46,718 nucleotides of DNA. It comes from Flavobacteriaceae bacterium. GTDB lineage: Bacteria > Bacteroidota > Bacteroidia > Flavobacteriales > Flavobacteriaceae. Both the position numbers and the translations under genes were made by a program. Positions within the stretch are counted from its first letter, which is position 1. Each line of letters opens with the position of its first letter. Location: contig CANBOV010000009.1 in assembly GCA_947371275.1 (NCBI GenBank), positions 1 to 46,718 of the forward strand, given 5' to 3'. Shown in pieces: positions 18,394 to 27,312 of this stretch. Under the pieces are notes generated by a model. It saw only the letters and a program-made list of their open reading frames with translations, had not been told where the DNA came from and did not search any database.

Positions 18394-19563
18394 TTAATTT
18401 TTATAGTGCATAGTGCCTTTCGAAATTTTTACTTTATAAGCTTTTAACTCGATGGCAAAAGCGTTGCGGTAGAGCGTACTTATTTTGGCAATCAAGGCAT
18501 TTTCAGATCCTTTTTCTACTAAGTTAATGGAGCATCCTCCAAAACCACCACCCATCATACGCGAACCCAAAACAGTTGGTTCTTTTTGAACGAAATCAAC
18601 CAGAAAGTCAATTTCATCACAGCTTACTTCATATTCTTTAGATAATCCGAGATGGGTCTCATTCATTAATTGACCCAATCTTTTAAAATTAGAGTCCGTT
18701 ATGGCGATGGTAGCATCAATAACGCGTTGTATTTCTTTAACAACAAAATGACATCGCTTAAAAAGGGTCTCTCCCAAAGCATCTCTTAGTTCCAAAACCA
18801 TAGCTTCACTGCAATCCCTAAATGTTTTAACTTCGGGAAAACGTTGTTTTAGTATGGTCAACCCTTCTTCGACTTCCTGCCTTCTTACATTATAGCCCGA
18901 AGTAAGATGCGTGTGTTTAACATTGCTGTCTAATAAAAGTAAGGAATACTTTTTAAAGTCAACTTTGTAATATTGATATTTAAGGGTGTTGCAATCAAGT
19001 TTTATTACACTGTTTTTTTTGCCAAATACAGAAGCAAATTGGTCCATAATGCCACAATTTACTCCAGCAAATGTATGTTCTGCTTTTTGGCCTATCACCG
19101 CAATGTCCTCTTTCGTTAGTCCTAAATCAAACAAATTATTCATCGCGTAACCAACACCGCATTCTAATGCCGCTGAAGAAGAAAGCCCTGCACCCATAGG
19201 AACAGTACTGCTAAAAACCATTGTAAACCCGTTAAGAATATGCCCTCGTTCTTTGAGTTCATACAATACCCCCAAAATATAGTTGGCCCATAAAGTGTCA
19301 ATGGGTTTCAAAGGGATATTGATGTCAAATGTATAGGTATCGTTAAGGTCTTTTGCAATCAGCGTACAGGCTGAATCTCGATTTTTGGAAACGGCAAAAC
19401 AAACGTATTTGTTAATAGCAGCGGGCAAAACAAAACCATCATTGTAATCAATATGCTCGCCAATAATATTAATTCTTCCGGGCGAAAGGAAGATGTATTC
19501 TGGTTTATTTTGATTTATTTTTTCAAAATGTTCCGTAGTTTGTTGTACTAATTTCTTTTTCAT
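18394..19563 (-). CDS. galK: Galactokinase
   Basis: GalK (389 residues, GHMP kinase family) phosphorylates galactose at C1. It carries the galactokinase signature GRINIIGEHIDYNDG, the ATP loop PMGAGLSSSAALE and the C-terminal GGGFGGCSINLV. It sits between the GH2 galactosidase (22 bp upstream) and galT (3 bp downstream). No galE was found in the window, so UDP-galactose epimerisation must be encoded elsewhere. Confidence 0.97.
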   Translation of the reverse strand: MKKKLVQQTTEHFEKINQNKPEYIFLSPGRINIIGEHIDYNDGFVLPAAINKYVCFAVSKNRDSACTLIAKDLNDTYTFDINIPLKPIDTLWANYILGVLYELKERGHILNGFTMVFSSTVPMGAGLSSSAALECGVGYAMNNLFDLGLTKEDIAVIGQKAEHTFAGVNCGIMDQFASVFGKKNSVIKLDCNTLKYQYYKVDFKKYSLLLLDSNVKHTHLTSGYNVRRQEVEEGLTILKQRFPEVKTFRDCSEAMVLELRDALGETLFKRCHFVVKEIQRVIDATIAITDSNFKRLGQLMNETHLGLSKEYEVSCDEIDFLVDFVQKEPTVLGSRMMGGGFGGCSINLVEKGSENALIAKISTLYRNAFAIELKAYKVKISKGTMHYKN

Positions 19564-19585
19564 ATCGATACAAAAAATAGCTTTT

Positions 19586-22012
19586 TTAATTTAGAGTTAA
19601 GGTTAAGGGAGTTGACTGTAACCCGTCTGCTTTAGCTTCTAATGTAATTGTCCCCGCGGTTTTACCCGCTTGGAGGATTATTTGGCATTTACCATTAAAG
19701 GAGCTTCTTTGCCATGCTCCATCTAAACATTGGTCAGCTTCATGCGAACTTGGATCACCATTACCTACACCAATGATTTTAGCATCTCCTTTAAGTTTGA
19801 ATTTTACTAATACATTCGCATTTGGTACTTCCCTTCCTTTTGCATCGGTTAGGACAACAGCTACTACAACGCCATCCGTGCCGTTGGCTTTCAATGTGGT
19901 TTTGTCGGGGATCATTACTACATTGAAAGCAGGGCCCGTAGTCTCCACTTTAGCGGTTATTTTTTTGTCTTTTTTATAGCCAACAGCTTCCAATAGACCA
20001 GGCTCATAGTTTACCTGCCAGTTCAAATGACTGTTGCGAGGCATAGACTTTTTGCCTAAACTTTTTCCATTCAACAGCAGCTCTACGGAATCGGCATTGG
20101 AATTCACCCAAACGTCTACGGGTTGTCCTATTTTGTCTGGCCAATTCCAATGGGGAGAAATGTGCAATACGTCTTGTGTGGTCCACCAACTTTGATAATA
20201 ATAATAAATGTTTTTAGGAAAGCCACAGACGTCCATAAGACCAAAATGCGAATTGATATTAGGCCATTTATATGGGGTAGGTTCTCCTCTGTAATCAAAT
20301 CCAGTCCAAACAAAACCGCCTTGCCAATAGTCATTTTCTGCCGCTACTTTCCACCAGTCTTCGGCTTTGCTCGCCCACCAAGGGGCCGTTATATCTTGAT
20401 CGGGAACATAAGCTCTAATGCTGTCTCTTTCATAAATGCCACGTGTTGTAACCGTGCTGCCCATTTCCGTGCCTAGTACTGGCTGATTGGGATGGTCTCG
20501 GTGGTAATCAGCTACAGCAGAGTGACGGTAATTAAAACCTCGTATCGGAATCACTTCATTAACTCCTTTAAAATCATTACCCATATCGGCAGCATAAGTA
20601 CAGGTTCTTGAAGGGTCAATTTCTTTTTGCACAGCCAATAGTGATTGTGCAATGCGCTTTCCATACTCATTTCCTTGTATGTTTTGCTCCTCATTTCCTA
20701 TTGACCATAAAAAGACCGACGCATGATTACGGTCACGTTTAAGTAAGCGTTTAAATTGGTCAGTGTATTCCGAACTGCTATTCAATAGGCGTTGCTCATC
20801 CAAAACCAACATCCCTAAACTGTCACAAGCCTCTAATAACTCAGGTGTAGGAGCGTGATGACTGGTTCGATAAGCATTTGACCCCATGGCTTTCAATTGC
20901 TTTATTCTATAATATTGCATAAAGTCAGGGAGGGCACTACCTAGACCTGCATGATCTTGATGATTGTTGGTTCCCTGAATTTTTAAGTGTTTTCCGTTTA
21001 AAAAGAATCCCTTTTGTGCATCAAATTGTACCGTCTTAATTCCAAAACGAGTTTTAACTTGTTGCACTACTTCTTCTTTTGTTTTAAGCACTGTAACAGC
21101 TCTATATAAATAGGGATTTTCTACAGACCATAGTTGTGCCTTAACCAGGTTTATTTCTTGATTGATATGAGTCACTTGCGTACTGCCCAAAGAAAGTTTT
21201 CGCTCAGCTGTTTTAGCCAATACTTTTCCATTTCGATCCGTAATAAAAGAGTAGACTAAACAATTAGTGGTGGATAAATTATGATTTTCTACCGTAGTTT
21301 CAATACTTATTTTTGCTTTTGGACCACTTACCTCTGAATGAACATAAACTCCATCATCGGGTATGAACGTTTTATTAGTAACATGCAACCATACATGACG
21401 ATAAATACCAGCTCCTTCATAAAACCAACCCTCACTTTGTGTGGCATCTACACGAACAACGACTACGTTTTCAGTGTCAAAATTCATGTAATCAGTAACG
21501 TCATAGTTGGCGCCAACATAACCACTAAAATTTGTGCCTACATAAAATCCATTAACCCAAACCGTAGCATTTCTATAGATTCCGTCAAATTGTAATTCAT
21601 ATCGCTTATCCTTTTGACTTTTGTCTACAATAAAATGTTTTCGATACCAACCAATGCTGGTTTCAGGATAGGCTCCACCAACAGGTTTATACCCATGCGA
21701 ATCCATTTCATGCGTGGTAGAGGCTACAAATGGAAGTTCAACAACCCAATCATGAGGAACGTTTATTTTGCGCCAGGTACTATCAACATACTTCGGACTG
21801 ATAATTGTACTCTCAAAAACATTGGACTTGTGAAATAATAAGATGTTTCCATAGTCAAAATCTTTTTCAGCTAGGGATGAATTCCCAAAATGGAACTTCC
21901 AATCAACATCAAGATTTATTTTCTCTTGCCCATTTACAGCGAATGCTGTAAATAAATAAAGTAAAATAACTAAAGTTAATTTTTCTAAGGGGGGTAATGT
22001 TCTGATTCGCAT
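19586..22012 (-). CDS. GH2 beta-galactosidase, secreted
   Basis: This 808-residue protein has an N-terminal signal peptide (hydrophobic core LTLVILLYLFTAFAVNG) with no lipobox, so it is probably periplasmic. The GH2 sugar-binding domain (with WYRKHF and DGIYRNATVWVNG), the Ig-like domain and the TIM barrel follow in the usual order. The acid/base is E441 in the motif IGNEEQ and the nucleophile is E516 in LGTEMGS. After the barrel come a DUF4982-like domain and a C-terminal Ig/invasin-like domain (KTTLKANGTDGVVVAVVLTD). In this operon it should release galactose from the oligosaccharides made by the GH53 enzymes. Other GH2 activities are possible, but context favours beta-galactosidase. Confidence 0.92.
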   Translation of the reverse strand: MRIRTLPPLEKLTLVILLYLFTAFAVNGQEKINLDVDWKFHFGNSSLAEKDFDYGNILLFHKSNVFESTIISPKYVDSTWRKINVPHDWVVELPFVASTTHEMDSHGYKPVGGAYPETSIGWYRKHFIVDKSQKDKRYELQFDGIYRNATVWVNGFYVGTNFSGYVGANYDVTDYMNFDTENVVVVRVDATQSEGWFYEGAGIYRHVWLHVTNKTFIPDDGVYVHSEVSGPKAKISIETTVENHNLSTTNCLVYSFITDRNGKVLAKTAERKLSLGSTQVTHINQEINLVKAQLWSVENPYLYRAVTVLKTKEEVVQQVKTRFGIKTVQFDAQKGFFLNGKHLKIQGTNNHQDHAGLGSALPDFMQYYRIKQLKAMGSNAYRTSHHAPTPELLEACDSLGMLVLDEQRLLNSSSEYTDQFKRLLKRDRNHASVFLWSIGNEEQNIQGNEYGKRIAQSLLAVQKEIDPSRTCTYAADMGNDFKGVNEVIPIRGFNYRHSAVADYHRDHPNQPVLGTEMGSTVTTRGIYERDSIRAYVPDQDITAPWWASKAEDWWKVAAENDYWQGGFVWTGFDYRGEPTPYKWPNINSHFGLMDVCGFPKNIYYYYQSWWTTQDVLHISPHWNWPDKIGQPVDVWVNSNADSVELLLNGKSLGKKSMPRNSHLNWQVNYEPGLLEAVGYKKDKKITAKVETTGPAFNVVMIPDKTTLKANGTDGVVVAVVLTDAKGREVPNANVLVKFKLKGDAKIIGVGNGDPSSHEADQCLDGAWQRSSFNGKCQIILQAGKTAGTITLEAKADGLQSTPLTLTLN

Positions 22013-22015
22013 GGT

Positions 22016-23038
22016 TTAGTTGTCTTTAAATGCATCCAAGGCGGGTGAGGGTTTGCCATCTTCTTGCCAAGCGCTTAAACGGTACTGACTCCAACGTTTA
22101 GCGCCTTCGGGTTCCCAGTAGAAAACACCCAATCCTTTATGATTAGGGACGTCTTTTACCGCTTTTAAGGTGGCAGCTAAAAGTTCGTAGGTGTTTTGAA
22201 TCTTGTCGTCTTCACCTCCCACTTCCACTACCATCACTTCTTTACCATAGCGTTGTGCCATGTCCCTTAAATTAAATGCTAAATCGGCTATCGTTTCACT
22301 ATAATCTTTTTTAATCCAATAGGGATAATATGACAAGCCTATGATATCATATTTTACTTTTTGTTCCGTCGCATGGTCAAAAAACGTCCGAAACTTTGGG
22401 TTGTTATTCCCCTCATCAACATGTATTATTACTTTGATGTTTTGATTTACCGCTTTTATAGCATCATAGCCTTTGTTTAAAAGTTGACCTAATCGCTCCC
22501 AATGTGATGTACTCCCGTCGGGCCACAACATACCTCCCGGAATTTCATTACCTACTTGAACCCATTCAGGCGTTATCCCCGCCTTTTTTAAAGCACTTAT
22601 TACGTCATAAGTATGTTGGTATACATCGTTCAGTAACGCTAGAAAAGAGTGCTTTTCCCATGCTTTAGGTTTATATTGTTTGGCTGGATCCGCCCAAGAA
22701 TCTGAATAATGAAAGTCAATCATAATACGCATTCCCAACTTCTGTGCCCGCAAAGCCATTGCAACAGTTTCTTCTTTACTGCAATGCCCACTGGCCTTAT
22801 CGTCATTTGGATTAACAAAAACTCGTAGCCTAATGGAATTCATGCCGCGGTCTTTCAATAGTTGAAGACAATCTTTTTCTTGACCATCGGTGTCATAAAA
22901 TTTATACCCCGTTGCCTCCATTTGGGGTAGCCAGCCCACATCAGCTCCTTTAGCAAATACAAAGGGCTGCGTTTGAGAATGTCCTGTCGCAACAAGCAGT
23001 AAGATAATGGTGTGTATTAACGACTTTATCATGATCAA
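22016..23038 (-). CDS. GH53 endo-beta-1,4-galactanase (second copy)
   Basis: This 340-residue enzyme has an N-terminal signal peptide with core HTIILLLVATGHSQ and no lipobox cysteine, so it is likely periplasmic or secreted. GH53 hallmarks are FAKGADVGWLPQME, NSIRLRVFVNP, DFHYSDSWADP and the catalytic pair: acid/base E165 in VGNEIPGG and nucleophile E272 in VVEVGG. Its start overlaps the stop of the other GH53 gene by 4 bp. The family hydrolyses beta-1,4-galactan side chains of pectin. The two GH53 proteins are clearly diverged, which suggests different cellular sites or chain-length preferences. Confidence 0.92.
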   Translation of the reverse strand: MIMIKSLIHTIILLLVATGHSQTQPFVFAKGADVGWLPQMEATGYKFYDTDGQEKDCLQLLKDRGMNSIRLRVFVNPNDDKASGHCSKEETVAMALRAQKLGMRIMIDFHYSDSWADPAKQYKPKAWEKHSFLALLNDVYQHTYDVISALKKAGITPEWVQVGNEIPGGMLWPDGSTSHWERLGQLLNKGYDAIKAVNQNIKVIIHVDEGNNNPKFRTFFDHATEQKVKYDIIGLSYYPYWIKKDYSETIADLAFNLRDMAQRYGKEVMVVEVGGEDDKIQNTYELLAATLKAVKDVPNHKGLGVFYWEPEGAKRWSQYRLSAWQEDGKPSPALDAFKDN

Positions 23039-24099
23039 TTAGCAGTAAAAGCGTCCATGGCTGGAAGTGCATTGTTGTTAAAATCCCATAAGGCTTGGTT
23101 CTCATATGTAGACCCATTGGTCGCAGTAGGCCCTCGAAAGGCAACCCATTCAGTACCCCAATAACAAAAACCATAACCATTTGAACTCTGCTTAACCGTG
23201 TTTTTCAAGGCGGCTAAATAGTCTTTCTGCCCTTGTGCACTAGCAGGGTAGGCGTCGATAATCTGACTCTGTAGCCCAATGATGTTGTTCGTAAAGTCAT
23301 TGTACCCAAAAGTAAAAGGATAGGACGTTTCAGCTACAAATACTTTTTTATTATATAATTGACCCAAAGTAGTCATAGTGCTTTGTAAGGTGCTTAAACT
23401 TTTACCATGCCAAATAGGATAGTAAGAAAGTCCAATGTAATCATAGTCGATGGAAGCAACTTTATTAAAAAACCAATCAGAACCCGAAGTACCCGCATAA
23501 TGCAACATAATTTTGGTAGTGGTTGACTTGCTTCTAACAGCTGCACTAGCACTTGAAAGCAATTGTAAAAACTGACTTTCATTGGTGGATAATTTTCCCT
23601 CAGGCCATAACATTCCGTCGTTCGTTTCGTTGCCAATTTGAATGATGTCCGGATTAATTTCCGTCATGATTTGGGTGGTGTAATTGCTTACAGCCGTCTT
23701 TAAATCAACAAAGGATAATCCTTGCCATGCCACTGGCTTTGTCTGAGTGCCAGGGTCAGCCCAGGTGTCAGAATAATGCACCGTCAACCATACTTTTAAT
23801 CCGGCTTGCTTCACTCTAGCAGCAAATGTTTTTACTTCTGCTAACCCCGAATGACCAAAACTAGGATTTTGCCATAACCGAATGCGGATGGTATTACAAC
23901 CAGCATTCTTTAAAGTGGTTATAGGGTCTTCTATTTGGCTACTATGTTTATATACTGTGCCTTCGCTTTCAATTAAAGGGAGGTAAGACATGTCGGCCGC
24001 ACGAGTAAAGGTGTCTTGCACTATGGGGTCTTTTGTGCTACTCTCTTTGGAACAAGAAAATAGTGTGGTAGCGATCACTAGCAAGAGTATTTTTTTCAT
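23035..24099 (-). CDS. GH53 endo-beta-1,4-galactanase, lipoprotein
   Basis: The chosen ATG at 24099 gives a 354-residue protein with a clear lipoprotein signal (MKKILLLVIATTLFSCSK, lipobox FSC). A further ATG at 24123 would add eight residues and overlap galM by 14 bp. GH53 features are TRAADMSYLP, NTIRIRLWQNPSF, VHYSDTWADPG, acid/base E158 in IGNETND and nucleophile E257 in VAETSYP. As a lipoprotein it is probably anchored in the outer membrane and may face the surface, giving the first cut of galactan. It is the first of two tandem GH53 genes. Confidence 0.91.
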   Translation of the reverse strand: MKKILLLVIATTLFSCSKESSTKDPIVQDTFTRAADMSYLPLIESEGTVYKHSSQIEDPITTLKNAGCNTIRIRLWQNPSFGHSGLAEVKTFAARVKQAGLKVWLTVHYSDTWADPGTQTKPVAWQGLSFVDLKTAVSNYTTQIMTEINPDIIQIGNETNDGMLWPEGKLSTNESQFLQLLSSASAAVRSKSTTTKIMLHYAGTSGSDWFFNKVASIDYDYIGLSYYPIWHGKSLSTLQSTMTTLGQLYNKKVFVAETSYPFTFGYNDFTNNIIGLQSQIIDAYPASAQGQKDYLAALKNTVKQSSNGYGFCYWGTEWVAFRGPTATNGSTYENQALWDFNNNALPAMDAFTAN

Positions 24100-24109
24100 A
24101 AGAGGTAGT

Positions 24110-25156
24110 TTAATAGTTTTCAAATAGGAAGGTGGTCTCGTTTATATAGGTGTCTCCTTTTTTTAATAGGGCATTTGGAAAATGACTATGGTTGGGAGCA
24201 TCTGGGAAATTTTGTGTTTCAAAACAAATCCCACTTAGGGAATTATAAGGTGTACCTTCTTTTCCAGCAATCCTATCAAAACAATTACCTCCTACATATA
24301 TGTGAACCGCAGGTTGATTGGTCGTAATAGTCATTTTTATTTTAGTATCTTCTCCATATAATGTAGCAGCCAGAGGATCTTCCAAAACAAAAGTGCTATC
24401 AATGGAAGTCGGACAGTCTTTAGCAATAGAAAAATCAAAGGGATGATGCAGCAAACTAGTGTAGAGACCTGTCGGAATTAAATCTTCTCCGGTTTCCAAT
24501 ACCTTTTTGGAAGCCACCATTAGTTTTTGATTATTAATAGCAGTAGCATGACCATTCAAATTAAAATAACTATGCTGGGTCAAATTAATAAGAGTGTCCT
24601 TAGTTGTGTTAGCTTCAAAAGCTACTTTAAGTTCATTGTTTTCCGTTAAGGTATACGTCACTTTTACCGCTACTTCGCCCGGAAAATGTTCTTCGTTGTC
24701 CATACTAAGATAAGAAAACGTTATGGATGGATTGCGATCGGTAGTTATGTCTATTACTTTCCAAAATTTTCGGCTAAATCCTTCAAGGCCACCGTGAATT
24801 TGATGTCCTTTCCAATTTTTAGTTAAAGATATTTCTTGTCCATTCAGGGTAAACCTACCCTTATTGATTCTTCCCGCAAACCTACCTACAACAGCACCCA
24901 AAAAAGGTGGGCTCGGTAAATCAAATGATTTAGAATAGGCTTCTATACTATCAAAACCCAACACTACATCAATCTTTTCTCCAGTAACGGTAGGTATTTT
25001 TAAAGAAGTCACAGTAGCACCATAGTTCATTACCGATAATTCACAACCATTACTGTTACTAAGAGTATAGCAATGTGCCTCAGGCCCATCGAATAGAAAA
25101 CCAAGTGATTTCTTGATTATTGAACCTTTAATTTGTGAAATAGCTGTTTTAGTCAT
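24110..25156 (-). CDS. galM: Aldose 1-epimerase (galactose mutarotase)
   Basis: GalM (348 residues) interconverts alpha and beta anomers of galactose, feeding GalK. The conserved NYGATVTSL start, GRFAGRI, the catalytic histidine region TQHSYFNLNGH and the catalytic glutamate region CFETQNFPDAPNH are all present. There is no signal peptide, so it acts in the cytoplasm. It is the first gene of the minus-strand galactan/galactose operon; the divergent regulator starts 102 bp away. Confidence 0.95.
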   Translation of the reverse strand: MTKTAISQIKGSIIKKSLGFLFDGPEAHCYTLSNSNGCELSVMNYGATVTSLKIPTVTGEKIDVVLGFDSIEAYSKSFDLPSPPFLGAVVGRFAGRINKGRFTLNGQEISLTKNWKGHQIHGGLEGFSRKFWKVIDITTDRNPSITFSYLSMDNEEHFPGEVAVKVTYTLTENNELKVAFEANTTKDTLINLTQHSYFNLNGHATAINNQKLMVASKKVLETGEDLIPTGLYTSLLHHPFDFSIAKDCPTSIDSTFVLEDPLAATLYGEDTKIKMTITTNQPAVHIYVGGNCFDRIAGKEGTPYNSLSGICFETQNFPDAPNHSHFPNALLKKGDTYINETTFLFENY

Positions 25157-25178
25157 GCCTTTATTGTCAAAGTGTTAA

Positions 25179-25257
25179 CGAAAATACTATTAATTGTACA
25201 GGCACCATACCGCTACCTACCAGTTTTTTTGTATCTTACTACCAGTTACTAATTTTA
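25179..25257. promoter_or_regulatory. Divergent gal promoter region with paired operator-like repeats
   Basis: CTACCAGTT occurs twice in direct orientation, at 25217-25225 and 25239-25247, 22 bp apart (about two helical turns), which suits a dimeric regulator. On the plus strand TTTG (25228-25231), an 18-bp spacer and TAATTTTA (25250-25257) form a promoter for the regulator; one repeat lies between its two boxes. On the minus strand TATTTTCG (25186-25179) is a -7 candidate for galM without a good -33 box. The repeats then lie upstream of the galM promoter. Repression of the regulator and activation of the operon is an inference. Confidence 0.5.
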
Positions 25258-25258
25258 T

Positions 25259-26257
25259 ATGAAAATAATAAAGATAAATACACAGTCTAACCAACCTAAA
25301 TACAAGCAGATAGTCTTGTCTGTCGAAATGGCAATTGCCGAAAAAAGACTGAATAAAGAGGACAGATTGCCTTCCGTAAATAAAGTGTGTTTGGAATTCT
25401 CAATCTCGAGAGATACAGTATTATTAGCCTACGAAGAGTTGAAAAAAAGAGGAATAATTTATGCCATACTAGGGAAGGGCTATTATGTAAAAAGTGTTGA
25501 GTTTACTTTAGAACAACGTGTGTTTTTGTTGTTCGACGAACTCAATTCTTTCAAGGAGGTGCTCTACAATGCTTTCGTTGAAAACAGTAATAAAAACTTC
25601 CAAGTTGATATTTTTTTCCATCATTTCAACTTAGAGATGTTTAAAAAGCTAATCAATGAAAGCAAAGGCAATTATGCTAAATACATTATCATGCCTTCAA
25701 ATCTTGAAGGAACAGCAGAGTATATTAAAACATTACCCCAAAACGACACTTATATATTAGACCAAACTAACGATTACTTAAATGATTATCCTTCCGTTCA
25801 TCAGGATTTTGCTGCCGATATGTATAGTGCTTTGATGAGTGGAAAAGTGCAATTGAAAAAATATGCCGAACTACTATTTGTCTTTCCAGGAAAAAAGGAA
25901 CCCTACGGCATGGTACAAGGATTTAAAAAGTTTTGCAGTGAAAACAAGGTCGCCTTTTCAATTATAAGCACTTTTGATTCTGTTACTATTAAAATGAATA
26001 CCTTGTTTATTGTAGTCAATGATGAGCATCTAGTAAAAGTAATCGAACAAGCCAAAAGACAACAACTGGCCTTGGGTACCGATTATGGCATCATTTCTTA
26101 TAATGATACCTCTCTAAAAAAAGTAGTTGAAAACGGCATCACAACCATCTCAACCGATTTCGAAGCAATGGGGAAAATGCTAGCCGATATGATTAATAAT
26201 AATATAAAAAAACAAGTAAAAAATAAAAGTCAACTTATCATCAGAAACTCGTTATGA
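25259..26257 (+). CDS. GntR-type regulator with LacI-like sugar-binding domain
   Basis: This 332-residue protein has an N-terminal GntR winged helix-turn-helix (about residues 8-75, with SQPKYKQIVLSVEMAIAEKR and the recognition segment FSISRDTVLLAYEELKKRG). A C-terminal periplasmic-binding-protein-like domain ends with GIISYNDTSLKKVVENGITT and LIIRNSL, as in LacI proteins. The architecture is like Bacillus AraR. It is divergent from the galactan operon, so galactose or a galactoside is the probable effector. A promoter-like -7 box ends 1 bp before the ATG, which would give a leaderless message. Its stop is 11 bp from the convergent rpe stop. Confidence 0.88.
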   Translation: MKIIKINTQSNQPKYKQIVLSVEMAIAEKRLNKEDRLPSVNKVCLEFSISRDTVLLAYEELKKRGIIYAILGKGYYVKSVEFTLEQRVFLLFDELNSFKEVLYNAFVENSNKNFQVDIFFHHFNLEMFKKLINESKGNYAKYIIMPSNLEGTAEYIKTLPQNDTYILDQTNDYLNDYPSVHQDFAADMYSALMSGKVQLKKYAELLFVFPGKKEPYGMVQGFKKFCSENKVAFSIISTFDSVTIKMNTLFIVVNDEHLVKVIEQAKRQQLALGTDYGIISYNDTSLKKVVENGITTISTDFEAMGKMLADMINNNIKKQVKNKSQLIIRNSL

Positions 26258-26268
26258 GTGTTTTGAGT

Positions 26269-26931
26269 CTAAGAAACGATTGTTTTTTTTAATTCACTGA
26301 TGGTATGATGAGGATTTGAAGACTTAAACACAAAACTTCCCGCTACTAATACATCTGCCCCACTTTGTGCCAATTGTTTGGCATTTTTATCAGTAACCCC
26401 TCCGTCTATTTCAATCATCGTAGTGGCATTTTTCCTAACAATTAAATCCTTAAGACGCTCTACTTTTGAATAAGTGTTTTCAATAAAAGATTGTCCGCCA
26501 AAGCCCGGATTAACACTCATCAAACAAACTAAATCAATATCATTAATTACATCTTCTAATAAGGCAATGTTAGTATGCGGATTTAAAGCAACCCCCGCTT
26601 TCATGCCTTCAGCTTTAATAGCTTGTAAGGTTCGGTGTAAATGGGTACAAGCTTCATAGTGCACCGTCAAGATGTTGGCGCCCAAAGCAGCAAAAGTTTT
26701 AATATAACGGTCTGGATCCACTATCATCAAATGAACATCAATGGTCTTTTTAGCATGTTTTGTAATAGCTTCCAATACAGGCATGCCAAAAGATATGTTG
26801 GGAACAAAGACGCCATCCATAATGTCAATGTGAAACCAATCGGCCTCACTGTTATTAATCATTTCAATGTCACGTTGCAAATTGGCAAAGTCTGCCGCTA
26901 ATACAGAAGGAGCTATAAGGGTAGGTCTCAT
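26269..26931 (-). CDS. rpe: Ribulose-phosphate 3-epimerase
   Basis: Rpe (220 residues, TIM barrel) interconverts ribulose-5-phosphate and xylulose-5-phosphate in the pentose phosphate pathway. Family marks are PSVLAADFANLQRDIE, HIDIMDGVFVPNISFG, the VHLMIVDPDRYI segment, MSVNPGFGGQSFI and EIDGGVTDKNA. The metal-binding His and Asp residues of these motifs are kept. It lies downstream of the sigma factor gene on the same strand but is separated by a terminator cluster, so it probably has its own promoter. Confidence 0.97.
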   Translation of the reverse strand: MRPTLIAPSVLAADFANLQRDIEMINNSEADWFHIDIMDGVFVPNISFGMPVLEAITKHAKKTIDVHLMIVDPDRYIKTFAALGANILTVHYEACTHLHRTLQAIKAEGMKAGVALNPHTNIALLEDVINDIDLVCLMSVNPGFGGQSFIENTYSKVERLKDLIVRKNATTMIEIDGGVTDKNAKQLAQSGADVLVAGSFVFKSSNPHHTISELKKTIVS

Positions 26932-27020
26932 TTTTTTAGTTTGTGTTGTGTGTGCAAAGATACTTTTTTACAGTGAATGCACGAATTAAATTTTATAAGG
27001 AAGAGCAAACCACCGTATAA

Positions 27021-27154
27021 AAATAAAACTCCGGACACCCGAGCAAAGCGAACTGACTGGAGTTTTATTTGCCGTGCAAAAAATAAAACTCCGGACACCC
27101 GAGCAAAGCGAACTGACTGGAGTTTTATTTGCCGTGCAAAAAATAAAACTCCGG
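27021..27154. repeat. 60-bp tandem repeat forming stacked hairpins downstream of the sigma factor gene
   Basis: Two full 60-bp copies (27021-27080 and 27081-27140, identical by eye) and the start of a third (27141-27154) lie in the 381-bp gap between rpe and the sigma gene. Each full copy folds into a 10-bp stem ATAAAACTCC/GGAGTTTTAT with a 26-nt loop. The partial third copy is the 5' arm of the ordinary terminator that follows. ORFs drawn across these repeats are artefacts. Nothing else was seen in 26932-27020 or 27171-27312. Confidence 0.88.
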
Positions 27155-27170
27155 TAATCAGCCGGAGTTT
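27140..27170 (-). terminator. Rho-independent terminator of the sigma factor gene
   Basis: A 9-bp perfect stem AAACTCCGG (27146-27154) with CCGGAGTTT (27162-27170) and a 7-nt loop is followed, reading on the minus strand, by a T-rich run (27148 down to 27140). It is the first of three stacked hairpins met by polymerase leaving the sigma gene. Confidence 0.85.
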
Positions 27171-27312
27171 CAATCATCAATCAAAAAACGAACAGTTAAT
27201 CAGACTGTTGTTGAGGGTATAGTAAATACTAAGTGTCTATTTTTATGTCGGCAAATAAAAGTTTTTTTTTCATTTCCTGAAATAAAATCCACCTAAAATT
27301 CACTTTTTTTAT

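Noticed and set aside
20123..20476. ORF antisense to the GH2 gene
   Set aside because: It lies inside a conserved coding region on the other strand and its translation matches no recognisable family.
26977..27222. Overlapping ORFs on both strands near the sigma factor terminator
   Set aside because: They are produced by the 60-bp tandem repeat and encode repeated identical peptides; no start signal or family match.
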